Assembly (NCBI GenBank): GCA_039030555.1
Contig: JBCCDY010000020.1
Coordinates: 1 to 64,000, forward strand
Direction: 5' to 3'
Source of the DNA: JBCCDY01 sp039030555
GTDB taxonomy: Bacteria; Bacteroidota; Bacteroidia; Cytophagales; Cyclobacteriaceae
Length of the DNA stretch: 64,000 nt
The position numbers were made by a program, and so were the translations under genes. Below are positions 16,368-26,464 of this stretch, one piece after another (the first letter of the stretch is position 1; each line of letters opens with the position of its first letter). The notes below the pieces were generated by a model, which saw only the letters and a program-made list of their open reading frames with translations, ran no database searches and was not told the origin of the DNA.

Positions 16368-17662
16368 TGAGATATCGCATGAAAGGCTTGTTCCAAGTCC
16401 CATTTTAAATCTTCTAAAGTTTCTAATCCTATTGATAATCGTATTAAGTCCGCAGAAATTCCCGCTCCCTCCAATTCTTCATCCGAAAGCTGCTGGTGAG
16501 TTGTAGAAGCCGGGTGAAGCACAAGGCTTTTCACATCTCCTAAATTCGCTACATGGCTAAAAAGCTCTAATTCTTGTAAAAATCGCTTTCCTGTTTCCTT
16601 TGGAGTCATTCCAGAAACAGGCTTTATTCCAAAAGCAAAGACTGAACCTGCTCCTTTTGGTAAATATTTTTTTGCTCGATCGTGATGCGGGTGGTCAGGA
16701 AGTCCAGCATAATTAACCCAAGAAACACTTGGGTGATCTTTCAGCCATTTGGTAATTTCCAACGCATTTTGAACGTGTCTGTCCATTCTTACCGAAAGGC
16801 TTTCAAGACCTTGCACCAGTAGAAATGCATCAAATGGTGAAAGGGCTGCTCCTGTATCTCTTAATGATTCAGCACGGGCTTTCATTAAAAAGCCATAGTG
16901 CCCAAACGTCTCGTAAAATTTTAGGCCATGATAAGCGTCTGAAGGATCGGCTATGGTAGGAAAATTGGAGTAATCAAACTTTCCCGATTCTACCACAACA
17001 CCGGCAATGGTACTTCCATGCCCATTAATAAATTTGGTCGCTGAATGAATAACGATATCAGCTCCTAAATCGAGCGGATTACACAAATAAGGAGAAGCTA
17101 ACGTATTATCTATAATTAGAGGGATACCATTAGATTTTGCCAGGCTCGATACACCTTCAAAATCAAAAATAGTTCCTTGAGGGTTTCCTATGGTTTCTCC
17201 GTACAAAGCCCTCGTTTTCGAATTGATAGCAGCTTCCCAGCTTTCTAAGTCTGAAGGGTCAACAAAGTGAACTTTTATGGAGAGCTTTTTAAACGTGTGT
17301 TCGAATTGAGTATAAGTACCTCCATACAAATGCGCCGAAGCAACAACCTCATCACCCGGCTGACACAAAGTCATTATCGTAATTAATTGTGCAGACATTC
17401 CACTAGAAGTAGCTACTGCTCCGGTTCCATTTTCCAGTGAAGCGATCCTTTCCTCAAAAACAGCTACGGTGGGATTCATGATCCTGCCATAAATATTACC
17501 GTATTGTTTCAGCTCGAACAAAGAGGCCGCATAGTCGGGGCTATCGAATACAAAACCTGCACTTTGATAAATAGGAACTGACCTTGCTCCTGTATGCGGA
17601 TCAGGTATATGCCCAGCATGGAGCATTCTGGTTTCAAAACCGAATTTTTTGCTATCACTCAT
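16364..17662 (-). CDS. O-acetylhomoserine sulfhydrylase-type PLP enzyme (MetY family)
   Basis: This 432-residue Cys/Met-metabolism PLP enzyme has GNIYGRIMNPT, the PLP-lysine region HSATKFINGHG at about residue 200, and LVLHPASTTHQQL near residue 380. It should make homocysteine from O-acylhomoserine and sulfide, or cysteine from O-acetylserine. I prefer the ATG at 17662 (MSDSKKFGFETRML); an in-frame ATG at 17689 adds nine residues. A second MetY-type gene (48115-49419) lies in the SAM-riboswitch operon. This copy has no riboswitch upstream, so it is regulated differently. Confidence 0.85.
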   Translation of the reverse strand: MSDSKKFGFETRMLHAGHIPDPHTGARSVPIYQSAGFVFDSPDYAASLFELKQYGNIYGRIMNPTVAVFEERIASLENGTGAVATSSGMSAQLITIMTLCQPGDEVVASAHLYGGTYTQFEHTFKKLSIKVHFVDPSDLESWEAAINSKTRALYGETIGNPQGTIFDFEGVSSLAKSNGIPLIIDNTLASPYLCNPLDLGADIVIHSATKFINGHGSTIAGVVVESGKFDYSNFPTIADPSDAYHGLKFYETFGHYGFLMKARAESLRDTGAALSPFDAFLLVQGLESLSVRMDRHVQNALEITKWLKDHPSVSWVNYAGLPDHPHHDRAKKYLPKGAGSVFAFGIKPVSGMTPKETGKRFLQELELFSHVANLGDVKSLVLHPASTTHQQLSDEELEGAGISADLIRLSIGLETLEDLKWDLEQAFHAISQ

Positions 17663-17840
17663 GGCCACAAAACTAAAAGAAACTGGCATACATTTTAACC
17701 AGCTTACAAGTCAACAGGCGACAAAATGATTATTTAATACAATCGGATCAATAAAAATATACCATATTCGAACCTATTTATTAACTTTCCGTTTTGATAG
17801 CAATACTATTCTAAATATCAGGTGAACTCTTGAATTTGTT

Positions 17841-18518
17841 ATGTCAACTATACAACTAGTACTGAGCGATAAATACTATTCTAAAGACCCTCAAACAACA
17901 GACTTAGGGCAGAAAATTATTAGGAGCAGCATTAAAATGTTGGATGAATTAGGTTTCGAACAGTTTACATTCAAAAAACTGGCGAAAGAGATTGATTCAA
18001 CCGAAGCCTCAATATATCGATATTTTGAAAATAAACATAGACTTTTGATCTACCTGATCGCGTGGTATTGGAACTGGATGGAGTATAGAATCGATTACAG
18101 TATTCAAAACGTATTCGACCCAAAAGAAAAACTTAAAATCGCTCTGAAAACGATCTGTTCAAGGAAAGAGGCTGATCCATTATTCCCGGATATAGATGAA
18201 GCTGCACTTTACCGAATAGTAGTTGCAGAATCCGATAAAACGTATCTTAACAAACAGGTTGATGACATTAATAAGGATGGGCTTTTCAGAGGATATAAAG
18301 CTTTGTGTAAAAGAATTGCAGGTTTCATAAAAGAGTTGAACCCGAATTATTCTTATTCGCATTCCTTAAGTAGTACAGTATTGGAAGCTGCACACCAGCA
18401 ATTGTTTTTCTGCCAGCATCTTCCCAGCCTATCAGACATAAACTCCAAAGATCCTGACCCGAATGGTCAGATCTATGAGTTTATTCAATCAACTGTATTT
18501 CAGACTATTCGTCCTTAG
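17841..18518 (+). CDS. TetR-family transcriptional regulator
   Basis: The 225-residue protein has an N-terminal helix-turn-helix (FTFKKLAKEIDSTEASIYRYF at about residues 47-67) and a mostly helical ligand-binding C-terminus. It lies 31 bases upstream of an ABC/HlyD/TolC export operon in the same direction and most likely controls it and itself. The ligand is unknown. Confidence 0.88.
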   Translation: MSTIQLVLSDKYYSKDPQTTDLGQKIIRSSIKMLDELGFEQFTFKKLAKEIDSTEASIYRYFENKHRLLIYLIAWYWNWMEYRIDYSIQNVFDPKEKLKIALKTICSRKEADPLFPDIDEAALYRIVVAESDKTYLNKQVDDINKDGLFRGYKALCKRIAGFIKELNPNYSYSHSLSSTVLEAAHQQLFFCQHLPSLSDINSKDPDPNGQIYEFIQSTVFQTIRP

Positions 18519-18549
18519 AACTCATTTGAAAAAATTAGAGTAATAGAAA

Positions 18550-20745
18550 ATGAGTAATAGAGATCTTCTAAACATTATTCGTGAGTGCGCCCGACTTCTA
18601 GACCAGGATTATAATAGCTATGACCTGAACGATATTGATATTACCACTAGGAAATATGATAGTGATGAGGCACTTGAGTTTAAGCGTGACCTTATTGAAG
18701 CTGGAAATAAGGTAAGGGTCATTTTTCTTGATAATAATCTGGATTATGGAAAGTTCCAGAACTTTCTACTGGACGTTGAAATTCCAATTGTCGTATTCCG
18801 AAAGACTAAAGAAGACGGTCTCGTCCCAGCCATAATTTATAAGGATAAGAAGCGCCACTTTAAGATCATTGAGAGTAGAAATGATGAAGTAAAAGAGGAG
18901 TTCTTCGATACGAAAGATGCTAACGAGCTAGTCACTTCGGAGCTGGGCGAAGTTATATTTATGGGTGTATTCTCCTATAAGAGCCTGGTAAGCTCCGATC
19001 CAGAGAATGGAGAAGTGAGTAAAAAATTTAGCCCACTTCAAAGACTTTACAGATTACTTTCCGAGGAAAAGAAAGATATCCTTTACATATATATCTATGC
19101 TGTAGTCATTGGTGTGGTTAGTTTAACGCTACCTCTTGGAATCCAAGCTACAGTAGAACTCGTTTCAGGAGGAGTTTTTTTCAGTAGTATTTACGTCTTA
19201 ATAGCCTTGGTCATCGTTGGGGTCGTGATTACAGGAGCTCTTCAAATCACCCAGATAACTCTAGTAGAGTATCTACAACGGAGGGTTTTTACCAAAGCCG
19301 CTTTTGAATTTGCATTCAGGGTTCCTAGAATAAAAATAGAAGCTCTTCAACAAATTCATGCTCCTGAATTAATGAATCGCTTCTTTGATATTCTAACGAT
19401 TCAGAAAGGCTTGCCTAAACTTTTGATAGATCTCTCTGCGGGTATAATACAGATCTTATTCGGTCTTTTACTGCTATCATTTTACCATCCATTTTTCGTA
19501 TTCTTCGGTATTTTCTTAGTAGGAACATTATTTCTGATTTTCTATTTCACCGGACCAAAAGGTTTAGACTCTTCCATTATTGAATCGAAGTACAAATACA
19601 AGGTTGCGTTTTGGTTGGAAGAACTCGCCAGAACGATCAATTCATTCAAGCTATCTGGGAACTCTGAGCTTCCTGTAAAAAAGGCAGATCAGAATATTAA
19701 TAACTATCTGAAAAACAGGAAGCAACATTTCAATATTCTCATAAGTCAATATTCATGGATCTTAATTTTTAAGGCTGCTGTAACCGGTGGTTTACTAATT
19801 ATTGGTACCAATTTAGTTGTAAATAGAGAAATTACTCTTGGCCAATTTGTTGCTTCTGAGGTGATTATCATTCTGACTTTGGGTTCAGTTGAAAAAATAA
19901 TCATGTATATGGATGTCATTTACGATCTTCTTACAGCAGTTGACAAAATTGCTCAGGTTACAGATTTACCGCTGGAAAAATCGGGAGGTATTGATTTCCC
20001 TAAGATGATGAATAAGGGTTTCGAAATTAATGTTAAGAAGCTGAGCTATAAGTATCCTGGCAAAAGTAAACCAGCCATTCATGATATTGATCTTCATATC
20101 AATAGTGGGGAAAAAATATGTATCTGTGGGCCAGGAGATGCCGGTAAGACAACCCTAACTTCCACTCTTTCTGCATTACACCAAAATTTTGAAGGTATAA
20201 TTACCTATAACGGCCTTTCTATTAAAGATCTTGACCTGGTCAATCTTAGAGACAAAATTGGAAAAAATGTTTCGCAGGAAGACTTATTCGATGGTTCTAT
20301 TTTAGAAAACATTTTGGTTGGTAAACCTTCTTCAAGTCCTGAAAATGCAGTTTGGGCCATTGATAAAGTTAAAATGAACGATGATATCAATAAGCTGGAA
20401 AATGGTCTGAATACTCAAATAGTCGGAGGTGGTAAAAACTTTTCGACCTCTTTTGTGAATAAATTAATATTAGTCAGGTGTCTTGCAAAGAGACCTAATC
20501 TGCTGATATTGAACGACTTTTTCGACAATTTTTCAAAGTCAGATAAGCTAGACTTAGTATCAATGATCACTAAACCAGAAAACAAGTGGACGCTTCTAGC
20601 CGTATCAAATGACCCATTTGTAATGGCCGCATGTGATCGAATTATCGTATTAAGAGATGGTACTATAAGTTCTCAGGGAACATTCGAAGATCTTATAAAG
20701 ACCACCGAACTAAATGATTTAATTACAACTAAAACTATTGAGTAA
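18550..20745 (+). CDS. ABC exporter with C39-like N-domain and degenerate nucleotide-binding domain
   Basis: The 731-residue protein resembles type I secretion ABC transporters. Residues 1-150 look like a C39-peptidase-like domain without the catalytic Cys/His, as in HlyB. Several membrane segments lie at about 180-450, and the ATPase domain is at 490-731. Walker A is intact (GPGDAGKTT at 527), and the Q-loop has Gln (NVSQED). The ABC signature is FSTSF (631-635) instead of LSGGQ. Walker B reads LLILND, so its Asp and catalytic Glu are Asn655 and Asp656. The H-loop His is Ser/Asn (686-687). It is first of the ABC/HlyD/TolC genes, with 2 bases before the adaptor gene. Confidence 0.88.
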   Translation: MSNRDLLNIIRECARLLDQDYNSYDLNDIDITTRKYDSDEALEFKRDLIEAGNKVRVIFLDNNLDYGKFQNFLLDVEIPIVVFRKTKEDGLVPAIIYKDKKRHFKIIESRNDEVKEEFFDTKDANELVTSELGEVIFMGVFSYKSLVSSDPENGEVSKKFSPLQRLYRLLSEEKKDILYIYIYAVVIGVVSLTLPLGIQATVELVSGGVFFSSIYVLIALVIVGVVITGALQITQITLVEYLQRRVFTKAAFEFAFRVPRIKIEALQQIHAPELMNRFFDILTIQKGLPKLLIDLSAGIIQILFGLLLLSFYHPFFVFFGIFLVGTLFLIFYFTGPKGLDSSIIESKYKYKVAFWLEELARTINSFKLSGNSELPVKKADQNINNYLKNRKQHFNILISQYSWILIFKAAVTGGLLIIGTNLVVNREITLGQFVASEVIIILTLGSVEKIIMYMDVIYDLLTAVDKIAQVTDLPLEKSGGIDFPKMMNKGFEINVKKLSYKYPGKSKPAIHDIDLHINSGEKICICGPGDAGKTTLTSTLSALHQNFEGIITYNGLSIKDLDLVNLRDKIGKNVSQEDLFDGSILENILVGKPSSSPENAVWAIDKVKMNDDINKLENGLNTQIVGGGKNFSTSFVNKLILVRCLAKRPNLLILNDFFDNFSKSDKLDLVSMITKPENKWTLLAVSNDPFVMAACDRIIVLRDGTISSQGTFEDLIKTTELNDLITTKTIE

Positions 20746-20747
20746 TC

Positions 20748-22109
20748 ATGCTGAATCTAAGCTCATATAGAATTGATAAGCATATTGACGATAGTAAACT
20801 CAATACGCTAAAAACATTAAAAACACCAAGTGCCGGTAAAGTATTTGCAAAATGGATGATGGGGTTTTTTGGAGTTTTTTTTATAGTACTTTTTATTCCC
20901 TGGCAGCAAAACATTCGTGGCGAAGGCCTGGTGACCGCTTTTAACCCTGCGAATAGGCCTCAGTCAATAGAAACTGCAATTCCTGGCAGGATATCTTCGT
21001 GGAGGGTGCGTGAAGGACAATACGTTCAAAGAGGTGATACTATTTTAACGCTTAGTGAGGTTAAAGACGACTATTTTGATCCTATGTTACTTGAGCGTTT
21101 GCAGGAACAGATTGATGCCAAAGAAGGTAGTATTGAAAGTAAAGAAAACAAAGTCAAAGCACTCAGAGCTCGTATCAATGCTTTACAAGAAGGACGAAGA
21201 GTAAAGTTACAACAAGCCAAAAACAAGCTGTTACAATCAAAATTCAAGTTGATCAGTGATAGTATCGACTTCGAAGCTGAAAAGATTAGGTATCTAAACT
21301 TTACAAGTCAGTTTGAGCGAAATAAAGAGCTTTTTGAAGCTGGTAATATTGCGTTAACGAAGTATCAGGATATCGAATCGAAATTTCAGGAATCGAGAAT
21401 GAAACAAATCTCTGCTGAAAACAAATTCCTTGAAAGTCAGGCTGAAGTAATTAACTCGCGTGTTGGAATAACAGGTGTTGAAGCCGATTATGCTGATAAG
21501 ATCAATAAAGCTGAATCTGACCTGAATACCACCTTATCATCTCTTTTTGAAGCTGAAGCAGAAATCTCGAAAATGAGAAATAAATATGCGAACGTGACTA
21601 TTAGAACCGATAATTATCAGGTTATTGCTCCTCAGAATGGATACATAGTACAGGCCACTCTTGCGGGTATCGGCGAAACTGTGAAAGAAGGAGAAGGCCT
21701 GGTGACCATTATGCCGTCGAATAAAGATATTGCTGTTGAAATGTACGTGAAAGCGATGGACGTTCCATTAATTTCAAAAGGTCGTGAAGTAAGGATACAA
21801 TTCGATGGTTGGCCAGCACTTCAGTTTTCGGGGTGGCCTAGCGTATCTGTTGGTACTTTCGGAGGTATTGTAAGAGTTATTGACCGGGTTAACAGCAAGA
21901 AAAATGGCAAGTTCAGAATATTGATCACGCCAGACCCTAATGACGAACCTTGGCCAAACCAGTTACGTGTTGGATCGGGAACCAAAGGTTGGGTAATGCT
22001 TGACAACGTTCCTGTTTGGTATGAAATATGGCGACAACTTAATGGCTTCCCTCCTAGTATTTATGAAGAGCCTTTTGGAGAAAAAGAGGTTATTGCGAAA
22101 GGAAAATGA
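20748..22109 (+). CDS. HlyD-family periplasmic adaptor
   Basis: This 453-residue membrane-fusion protein has one N-terminal membrane segment (about residues 33-52, FFGVFFIVLFIPW), a biotinyl-lipoyl half (IPGRISSWRVREGQYVQRGD), long coiled-coil stretches at about 118-275, and the returning half VIAPQNGYIVQA with GIGETVKEGE. It would bridge the ABC protein and the TolC-type outer-membrane channel. Its stop overlaps the start of the TolC gene (ATGA). Confidence 0.92.
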   Translation: MLNLSSYRIDKHIDDSKLNTLKTLKTPSAGKVFAKWMMGFFGVFFIVLFIPWQQNIRGEGLVTAFNPANRPQSIETAIPGRISSWRVREGQYVQRGDTILTLSEVKDDYFDPMLLERLQEQIDAKEGSIESKENKVKALRARINALQEGRRVKLQQAKNKLLQSKFKLISDSIDFEAEKIRYLNFTSQFERNKELFEAGNIALTKYQDIESKFQESRMKQISAENKFLESQAEVINSRVGITGVEADYADKINKAESDLNTTLSSLFEAEAEISKMRNKYANVTIRTDNYQVIAPQNGYIVQATLAGIGETVKEGEGLVTIMPSNKDIAVEMYVKAMDVPLISKGREVRIQFDGWPALQFSGWPSVSVGTFGGIVRVIDRVNSKKNGKFRILITPDPNDEPWPNQLRVGSGTKGWVMLDNVPVWYEIWRQLNGFPPSIYEEPFGEKEVIAKGK

Positions 22110-23587
22110 GGAAAGCTTTTTTAATTTTTTTATTAGGCTTCATACATTTTGAAGCTGTTAAAGGGCAATCCTCTTCTGATTTTGGGATGGATTCTTTGTT
22201 CGTGCTCTCCGATACTACGGAAACACTGAGCTTTAATGATTTTTACAAGATGGTTCTGGCTTTCCATCCGATCGTTCAACAAGCCGATTTACTCTCAGAA
22301 CAAGCACGACAAGAGATACGATTGGCCAGAGGTGGATTTGACCCAAAACTAAAGGCTAACTGGGACCTGAAAGAATTTAAAGATACGCGCTACTATAATA
22401 TCCTGAATACGACTTTGGAAATTCCAACCTGGCTTCCAATAGATGCCAAAGTAACCTTCGATAGAAATTTGGGAGATCAAGATGGTAGATTTCTAAATGA
22501 TGAGCGTTCAATACCAGATGATGATGATAATGAACAACTCAGTTTTGGGCTTTCTTTTGACTTAGGTGCAGGATTATTGATCGACGAGCGAAGAGCAGCT
22601 TTCAGAAAAGCGCAAATATTTTCAGATATGGCTGAAGCTGAAAGGATAAAAGAAATTAATAAAATCTTACTTACAGCTGTTAAAGACTATTGGAACTGGT
22701 ACTTCAGCTATTATAACTTTAGGTTGTTTAACCGTTCGGTAATTATTGCTCAAGATATATTCGATCGAGTAAAATTAAATTACGAACTGGGAGAAGCATC
22801 CGTTATTGATACCGTTCAAGCAAAAATAACTTTGCAAGGAAGAATAAGTGATACTCAGCAGGCCAGAATTGACTATTTAAGATCATCGTTCATATTGTCG
22901 AATCACTTATGGGGGCAGGGGGGATTACCACTCGATTTGAGGGAAGGCACGGCTCCACCTCCTATTCCTGATTTTGCTAATACGCTAACGGAAGAAGAGC
23001 TTGTAAACTTGCTTAAGGCAGCTGAGTCAAATCATCCAGAGCTTCGTAAGCTAGACTTCAAGCTAGACCAGCTTCAAATTGAAAACAGGCTGTTTAAAGA
23101 ATACCTAAAACCGGAGGTGAACTTTGATTATTCAATTATAGATCAACCTATAACTACGCAGGGAGAAACCGATGGATTAACCTTTGAAGACAATTTTAAA
23201 TTTGGACTGAATTTTTCATATCCTCTTTTCTTACGAAAGGAACGTGCAAAAATTCAGAAAAATGAGCTGAAATCAACGGAAACCGTTTTCGAAAGAAATT
23301 ATAGAAGACAACAAATTCTTACTGAAGTCAACGGTAATTATGCCCGAATCATCAATTCGGCAGTAATTTTAGATCAGCAACAACAAATGGCCGAGGGTTA
23401 CAGAAGATTGGTAGAAGCTGAGTTTCTGAACCTTAGAAATGGGGAAAGTGATCTTTTCAAAATCAATGCCCAGCAGGAAAAGTACATTGAATCTTATTCG
23501 AAATTCCTTAAAACGCGAACAACGCTTGAAAAATCAAAAGCAGAATTGTATTGGGCTGCGGGAATCGAAAACCTGAATTTGAATTAA
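22106..23587 (+). CDS. TolC-family outer-membrane efflux protein
   Basis: The 493-residue protein has a signal peptide (MRKAFLIFLLGFIHFEAVKGQ) and two related halves of long helices, e.g. DYWNWYFSYYNFRLFNRSV and later RRQQILTEVNGNYARIINSA, as in OEP/TolC proteins. It is the last gene of the exporter operon and completes a tripartite type I system. The substrate is not encoded nearby. Confidence 0.88.
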   Translation: MRKAFLIFLLGFIHFEAVKGQSSSDFGMDSLFVLSDTTETLSFNDFYKMVLAFHPIVQQADLLSEQARQEIRLARGGFDPKLKANWDLKEFKDTRYYNILNTTLEIPTWLPIDAKVTFDRNLGDQDGRFLNDERSIPDDDDNEQLSFGLSFDLGAGLLIDERRAAFRKAQIFSDMAEAERIKEINKILLTAVKDYWNWYFSYYNFRLFNRSVIIAQDIFDRVKLNYELGEASVIDTVQAKITLQGRISDTQQARIDYLRSSFILSNHLWGQGGLPLDLREGTAPPPIPDFANTLTEEELVNLLKAAESNHPELRKLDFKLDQLQIENRLFKEYLKPEVNFDYSIIDQPITTQGETDGLTFEDNFKFGLNFSYPLFLRKERAKIQKNELKSTETVFERNYRRQQILTEVNGNYARIINSAVILDQQQQMAEGYRRLVEAEFLNLRNGESDLFKINAQQEKYIESYSKFLKTRTTLEKSKAELYWAAGIENLNLN

Positions 23588-23661
23588 TTCAAAAACGTTA
23601 ACAAGCATTCTTCGGAAATATATAGTCTATTGCTTATTTTTTCATCCGAAAGAAAATTTAA

Positions 23662-25236
23662 GTGCAGGACGTTTATTTAATCCTTGTAGTTGTCCTTTTC
23701 GCCCTCGCAATAACTGACCTCGTGGTAGGAGTCAGTAATGACGCCGTTAATTTTCTCAACTCTGCCATTGGTTCTAAAGTAGCTTCCAGAAAGGTCATTA
23801 TGATCATTGCCAGTTTGGGCATTTTCATTGGAGCTACCTTTTCATCCGGAATCATGGAAGTTGCCCGAAAGGGTATTTTTTTTCCAGATCAATTCCTGTT
23901 TACCGAAGTCATGATCATTTTTCTGGCAGTCATGATCACCGATATTATTCTGCTCGATACATTTAATACTTTTGGATTACCTACTTCAACCACCGTTTCA
24001 ATCGTATTTGAAATTCTAGGGGCAGCCACAGTTGTCGCTTCTATGAAAGTAATCGGAAATGGAGATACCCTCGATAAACTAGCCCAGTATATAAATACCG
24101 ATAGTGCCTTAGCGATCATTTCCGGAATATTCCTTTCGGTAGGCGTTGCCTTCACAGTCGGGATGATTGTTCAATATTTATCCAGAATAATTTTCTCATT
24201 TGAATATTATAAGCGACTCAAATATGTTGGTGCTATATGGTCTGGTTTCGCCTTGGCAGCGCTAACCTATTTTCTACTGGTAAAGGGTGCTAAGGGAGCT
24301 TCTTTTATTTCTGAAGAGCAGGCTGTCTGGTTTCAGGAACATGCACTAACCGTTTATATTACCTCTTTTATAGTATGGAGCGTCACTCTTCAGGTTATTC
24401 ATTCTTTTCTTCAATTCAATATTTTAAGGATCGTAGTACTATTCGGTACTTTCGCACTAGCCATGGCTTTTGCAGGGAATGATCTGGTCAATTTTATCGG
24501 CGTACCTATTGCTGGTATGGAATCATTTCAGGCCTGGTCAGCTTCAGGTCAGGAAGCCGAAGAGTATTTAATGGATTCATTAAACAAACCCGTACAAACG
24601 CCAACTTACCTACTATTGATAGCGGGGTTTATCATGGTGCTAACGCTTTGGTTTTCTAAAAAAGCCCGTAAGGTCACTGAGACTCAAGTAGATTTAAGCC
24701 GTCAGGAAGATGGTGAAGAACGGTTCTCCGCCAATATTGTATCAAGGACTATTGTGAAAGGAGCTGTTTCAGTTGGTGCTGCAACGGTAAAGGTCGTTCC
24801 CAATGGGCTTTTAGAAAGGATTGAACATAATTTCAAAAATCTGGATAAAATAGATGAAAAGAATAAGCCTGCCTTTGACTTGGTTCGCGCTTCCGTAAAT
24901 CTTACCGTAGCCAGCATGCTGATTTCATTAGCTACCTCCTTGAAATTACCGCTTTCAACTACCTACGTATCTTTTATGGTCGCTATGGGCGCAGCCCTTG
25001 CTGATAGGGCATGGGGAAGAGAAAGTGCTGCTTACCGTGTTGCAGGAGTATTGAATGTCATATTGGGTTGGTTTATGACTGCATTAATTGCTTTCTCCGT
25101 TTCCGGATTACTTGCCTTTCTGATCTACTATTTCGGTTTAGGCACCGTTGGAGTTCTTGTGATTATTGTCATTTTTATGATCTATAGAACCTTTCGGTAT
25201 TATCAGGCTATTGAGAAAAAGAAGGGGCTGAAATAA
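23662..25236 (+). CDS. pit: Inorganic phosphate transporter, PiT family
   Basis: The 524-residue membrane protein carries both PiT repeats: GVSNDAVNFLNSAIGSK near residue 23 and the second-half AGNDLVNFIGVP near 273. It also has NTFGLPTSTTVS at about 100 and KLPLSTTYVSFMVAMG near 432. A cytoplasmic loop separates the halves at about 330-410. The start is GTG at 23662; no ATG is available before the first membrane segment. It should move phosphate with H+ or Na+. Its 3' end adjoins the oldest tRNA attachment remnant. Confidence 0.92.
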   Translation: MQDVYLILVVVLFALAITDLVVGVSNDAVNFLNSAIGSKVASRKVIMIIASLGIFIGATFSSGIMEVARKGIFFPDQFLFTEVMIIFLAVMITDIILLDTFNTFGLPTSTTVSIVFEILGAATVVASMKVIGNGDTLDKLAQYINTDSALAIISGIFLSVGVAFTVGMIVQYLSRIIFSFEYYKRLKYVGAIWSGFALAALTYFLLVKGAKGASFISEEQAVWFQEHALTVYITSFIVWSVTLQVIHSFLQFNILRIVVLFGTFALAMAFAGNDLVNFIGVPIAGMESFQAWSASGQEAEEYLMDSLNKPVQTPTYLLLIAGFIMVLTLWFSKKARKVTETQVDLSRQEDGEERFSANIVSRTIVKGAVSVGAATVKVVPNGLLERIEHNFKNLDKIDEKNKPAFDLVRASVNLTVASMLISLATSLKLPLSTTYVSFMVAMGAALADRAWGRESAAYRVAGVLNVILGWFMTALIAFSVSGLLAFLIYYFGLGTVGVLVIIVIFMIYRTFRYYQAIEKKKGLK

Positions 25237-25240
25237 AAAA

Positions 25241-25325
25241 GCCGGCTAAAATTAGCTGTCTTTTTTACTTAGTAGCGTAGACTGTGCTTTTTAAAATACT
25301 TATAATCAGTATTTTACATCATTTT
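25241..25325. repeat. Oldest tRNA-fMet attachment remnant (att copy A) with terminator
   Basis: This stretch holds an imperfect terminator hairpin (gccggctaaaattagctgtc) followed by tagtagcgtagactgtgct at 25270-25288, a diverged copy of the tRNA-fMet 3' end. It aligns with the block at 26691-26775 for about 85 bases. It also serves as the terminator region of pit. Confidence 0.75.
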
Positions 25326-25354
25326 TGTAATGATTATATAAATAATTAGAGGAG

Positions 25355-26464
25355 TTAAACTTCAGCACTTGAATGATTTATATTCAAGTAATATCTCGTT
25401 CCTTTTCTTTCACCCGTCCTTTTGAATGCTCCCATCTCGACCATTTTCTGTAAATCCCTGGTAGCAGTAGAAGCTGTTGTACCTGTTATAGTGATGTAGT
25501 TGTCTGCACTCAACCCACCTTTAAAACCGTTTATACCTTCTCTAAATATTCGTTCGATTACCTTATACTGGCGCTGATTCAAATGATCTTCAAAACGATT
25601 GTAATATTTACTTTTTTCGATAAGAAAATCGATCATGCTTTGTGTATGATCTTGGGCTTTTAGAACCACCTCACAGAAATAAGTCAACCACTTTGAAATT
25701 TCCAGGTCAACGCTATTAGTCTGTAGGGCTGAATAATACTCTTTTTTCTTGCTTTCAATTATATGTGATATAGCGATTAACGTAGGGCGCTTCAAACTCT
25801 GGGATAATGCTTTCTCTGAGATAGCACGTCCGATACGTCCATTACCATCTTCAAAAGGGTGTATACTTTCAAAGTATAAGTGTGCGATTCCTGCCCTGGT
25901 TAAAGGATCCAATTCTATGCTTTCTCCATTAAACCATTCAATGAATGCTTCCATCTCAGAAATTACCCTTTTAGATGGCGAAGCTTCAAAATGTACTGCT
26001 GGATTATCAATAGCTCCAGAGACTATCTGCATAGGATCATCATGGGTTCTGTAGGCTCCGATATCCAATAAATCTCTACGTCCATTGGTAAGCATCTTAT
26101 GCCAGCTAAATAGTTGATCATGATTTAAATGCGTAACGTAAGATTTGTATAAATCCACCATCATTTCCGATATACCCTGTTCGGCCGGGGGTATTCTCCT
26201 ATTATCTGTTTTAAGTCCGAAGTGCTTACGGATAGATGACTGCAAAGAATCACGATTAAGGGTTTCACCTTCTATCTCTGAAGTTTTAAAGGCCTCATCG
26301 CTAATGAGATTTACCTTTAAAACATCCTTATCCTCATCATCAATGTGTTTCAGACTACCAAAAAGCACACCTGCTCTATGAAGAAATTCTTTTTCAAAGC
26401 CTGTTAGTCTCTCTTTTGTAAAAGTAAAGTTTGGCCAGTTTTTATGTTGCCAGTTCCAACGCAT
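25355..26464 (-). CDS. Fic-domain AMPylase-type protein with inhibitory motif and winged-helix tail
   Basis: The 369-residue protein has the full Fic motif HPFEDGNGRIGR at residues 202-213 and an N-terminal inhibitory motif TSEIEG (residues 61-66, S/TxxxE-G/N), so it is a self-inhibited class II Fic. Residues ~1-90 resemble the DUF4172-type N-domain. The last ~75 residues (ITITGTTASTATRDLQKMVE) look like a winged helix. Fic enzymes transfer AMP or other groups to protein hydroxyls. The helix suggests DNA binding and autoregulation, supported by symmetric repeats overlapping the start codon. It sits alone between two att copies. Confidence 0.93.
   Translation of the reverse strand: MRWNWQHKNWPNFTFTKERLTGFEKEFLHRAGVLFGSLKHIDDEDKDVLKVNLISDEAFKTSEIEGETLNRDSLQSSIRKHFGLKTDNRRIPPAEQGISEMMVDLYKSYVTHLNHDQLFSWHKMLTNGRRDLLDIGAYRTHDDPMQIVSGAIDNPAVHFEASPSKRVISEMEAFIEWFNGESIELDPLTRAGIAHLYFESIHPFEDGNGRIGRAISEKALSQSLKRPTLIAISHIIESKKKEYYSALQTNSVDLEISKWLTYFCEVVLKAQDHTQSMIDFLIEKSKYYNRFEDHLNQRQYKVIERIFREGINGFKGGLSADNYITITGTTASTATRDLQKMVEMGAFKRTGERKGTRYYLNINHSSAEV

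Noticed and set aside
25355..26464. Fic gene as part of a Fic toxin-antitoxin pair
   Set aside because: The inhibitory helix is built into the same protein and no small partner gene is adjacent.
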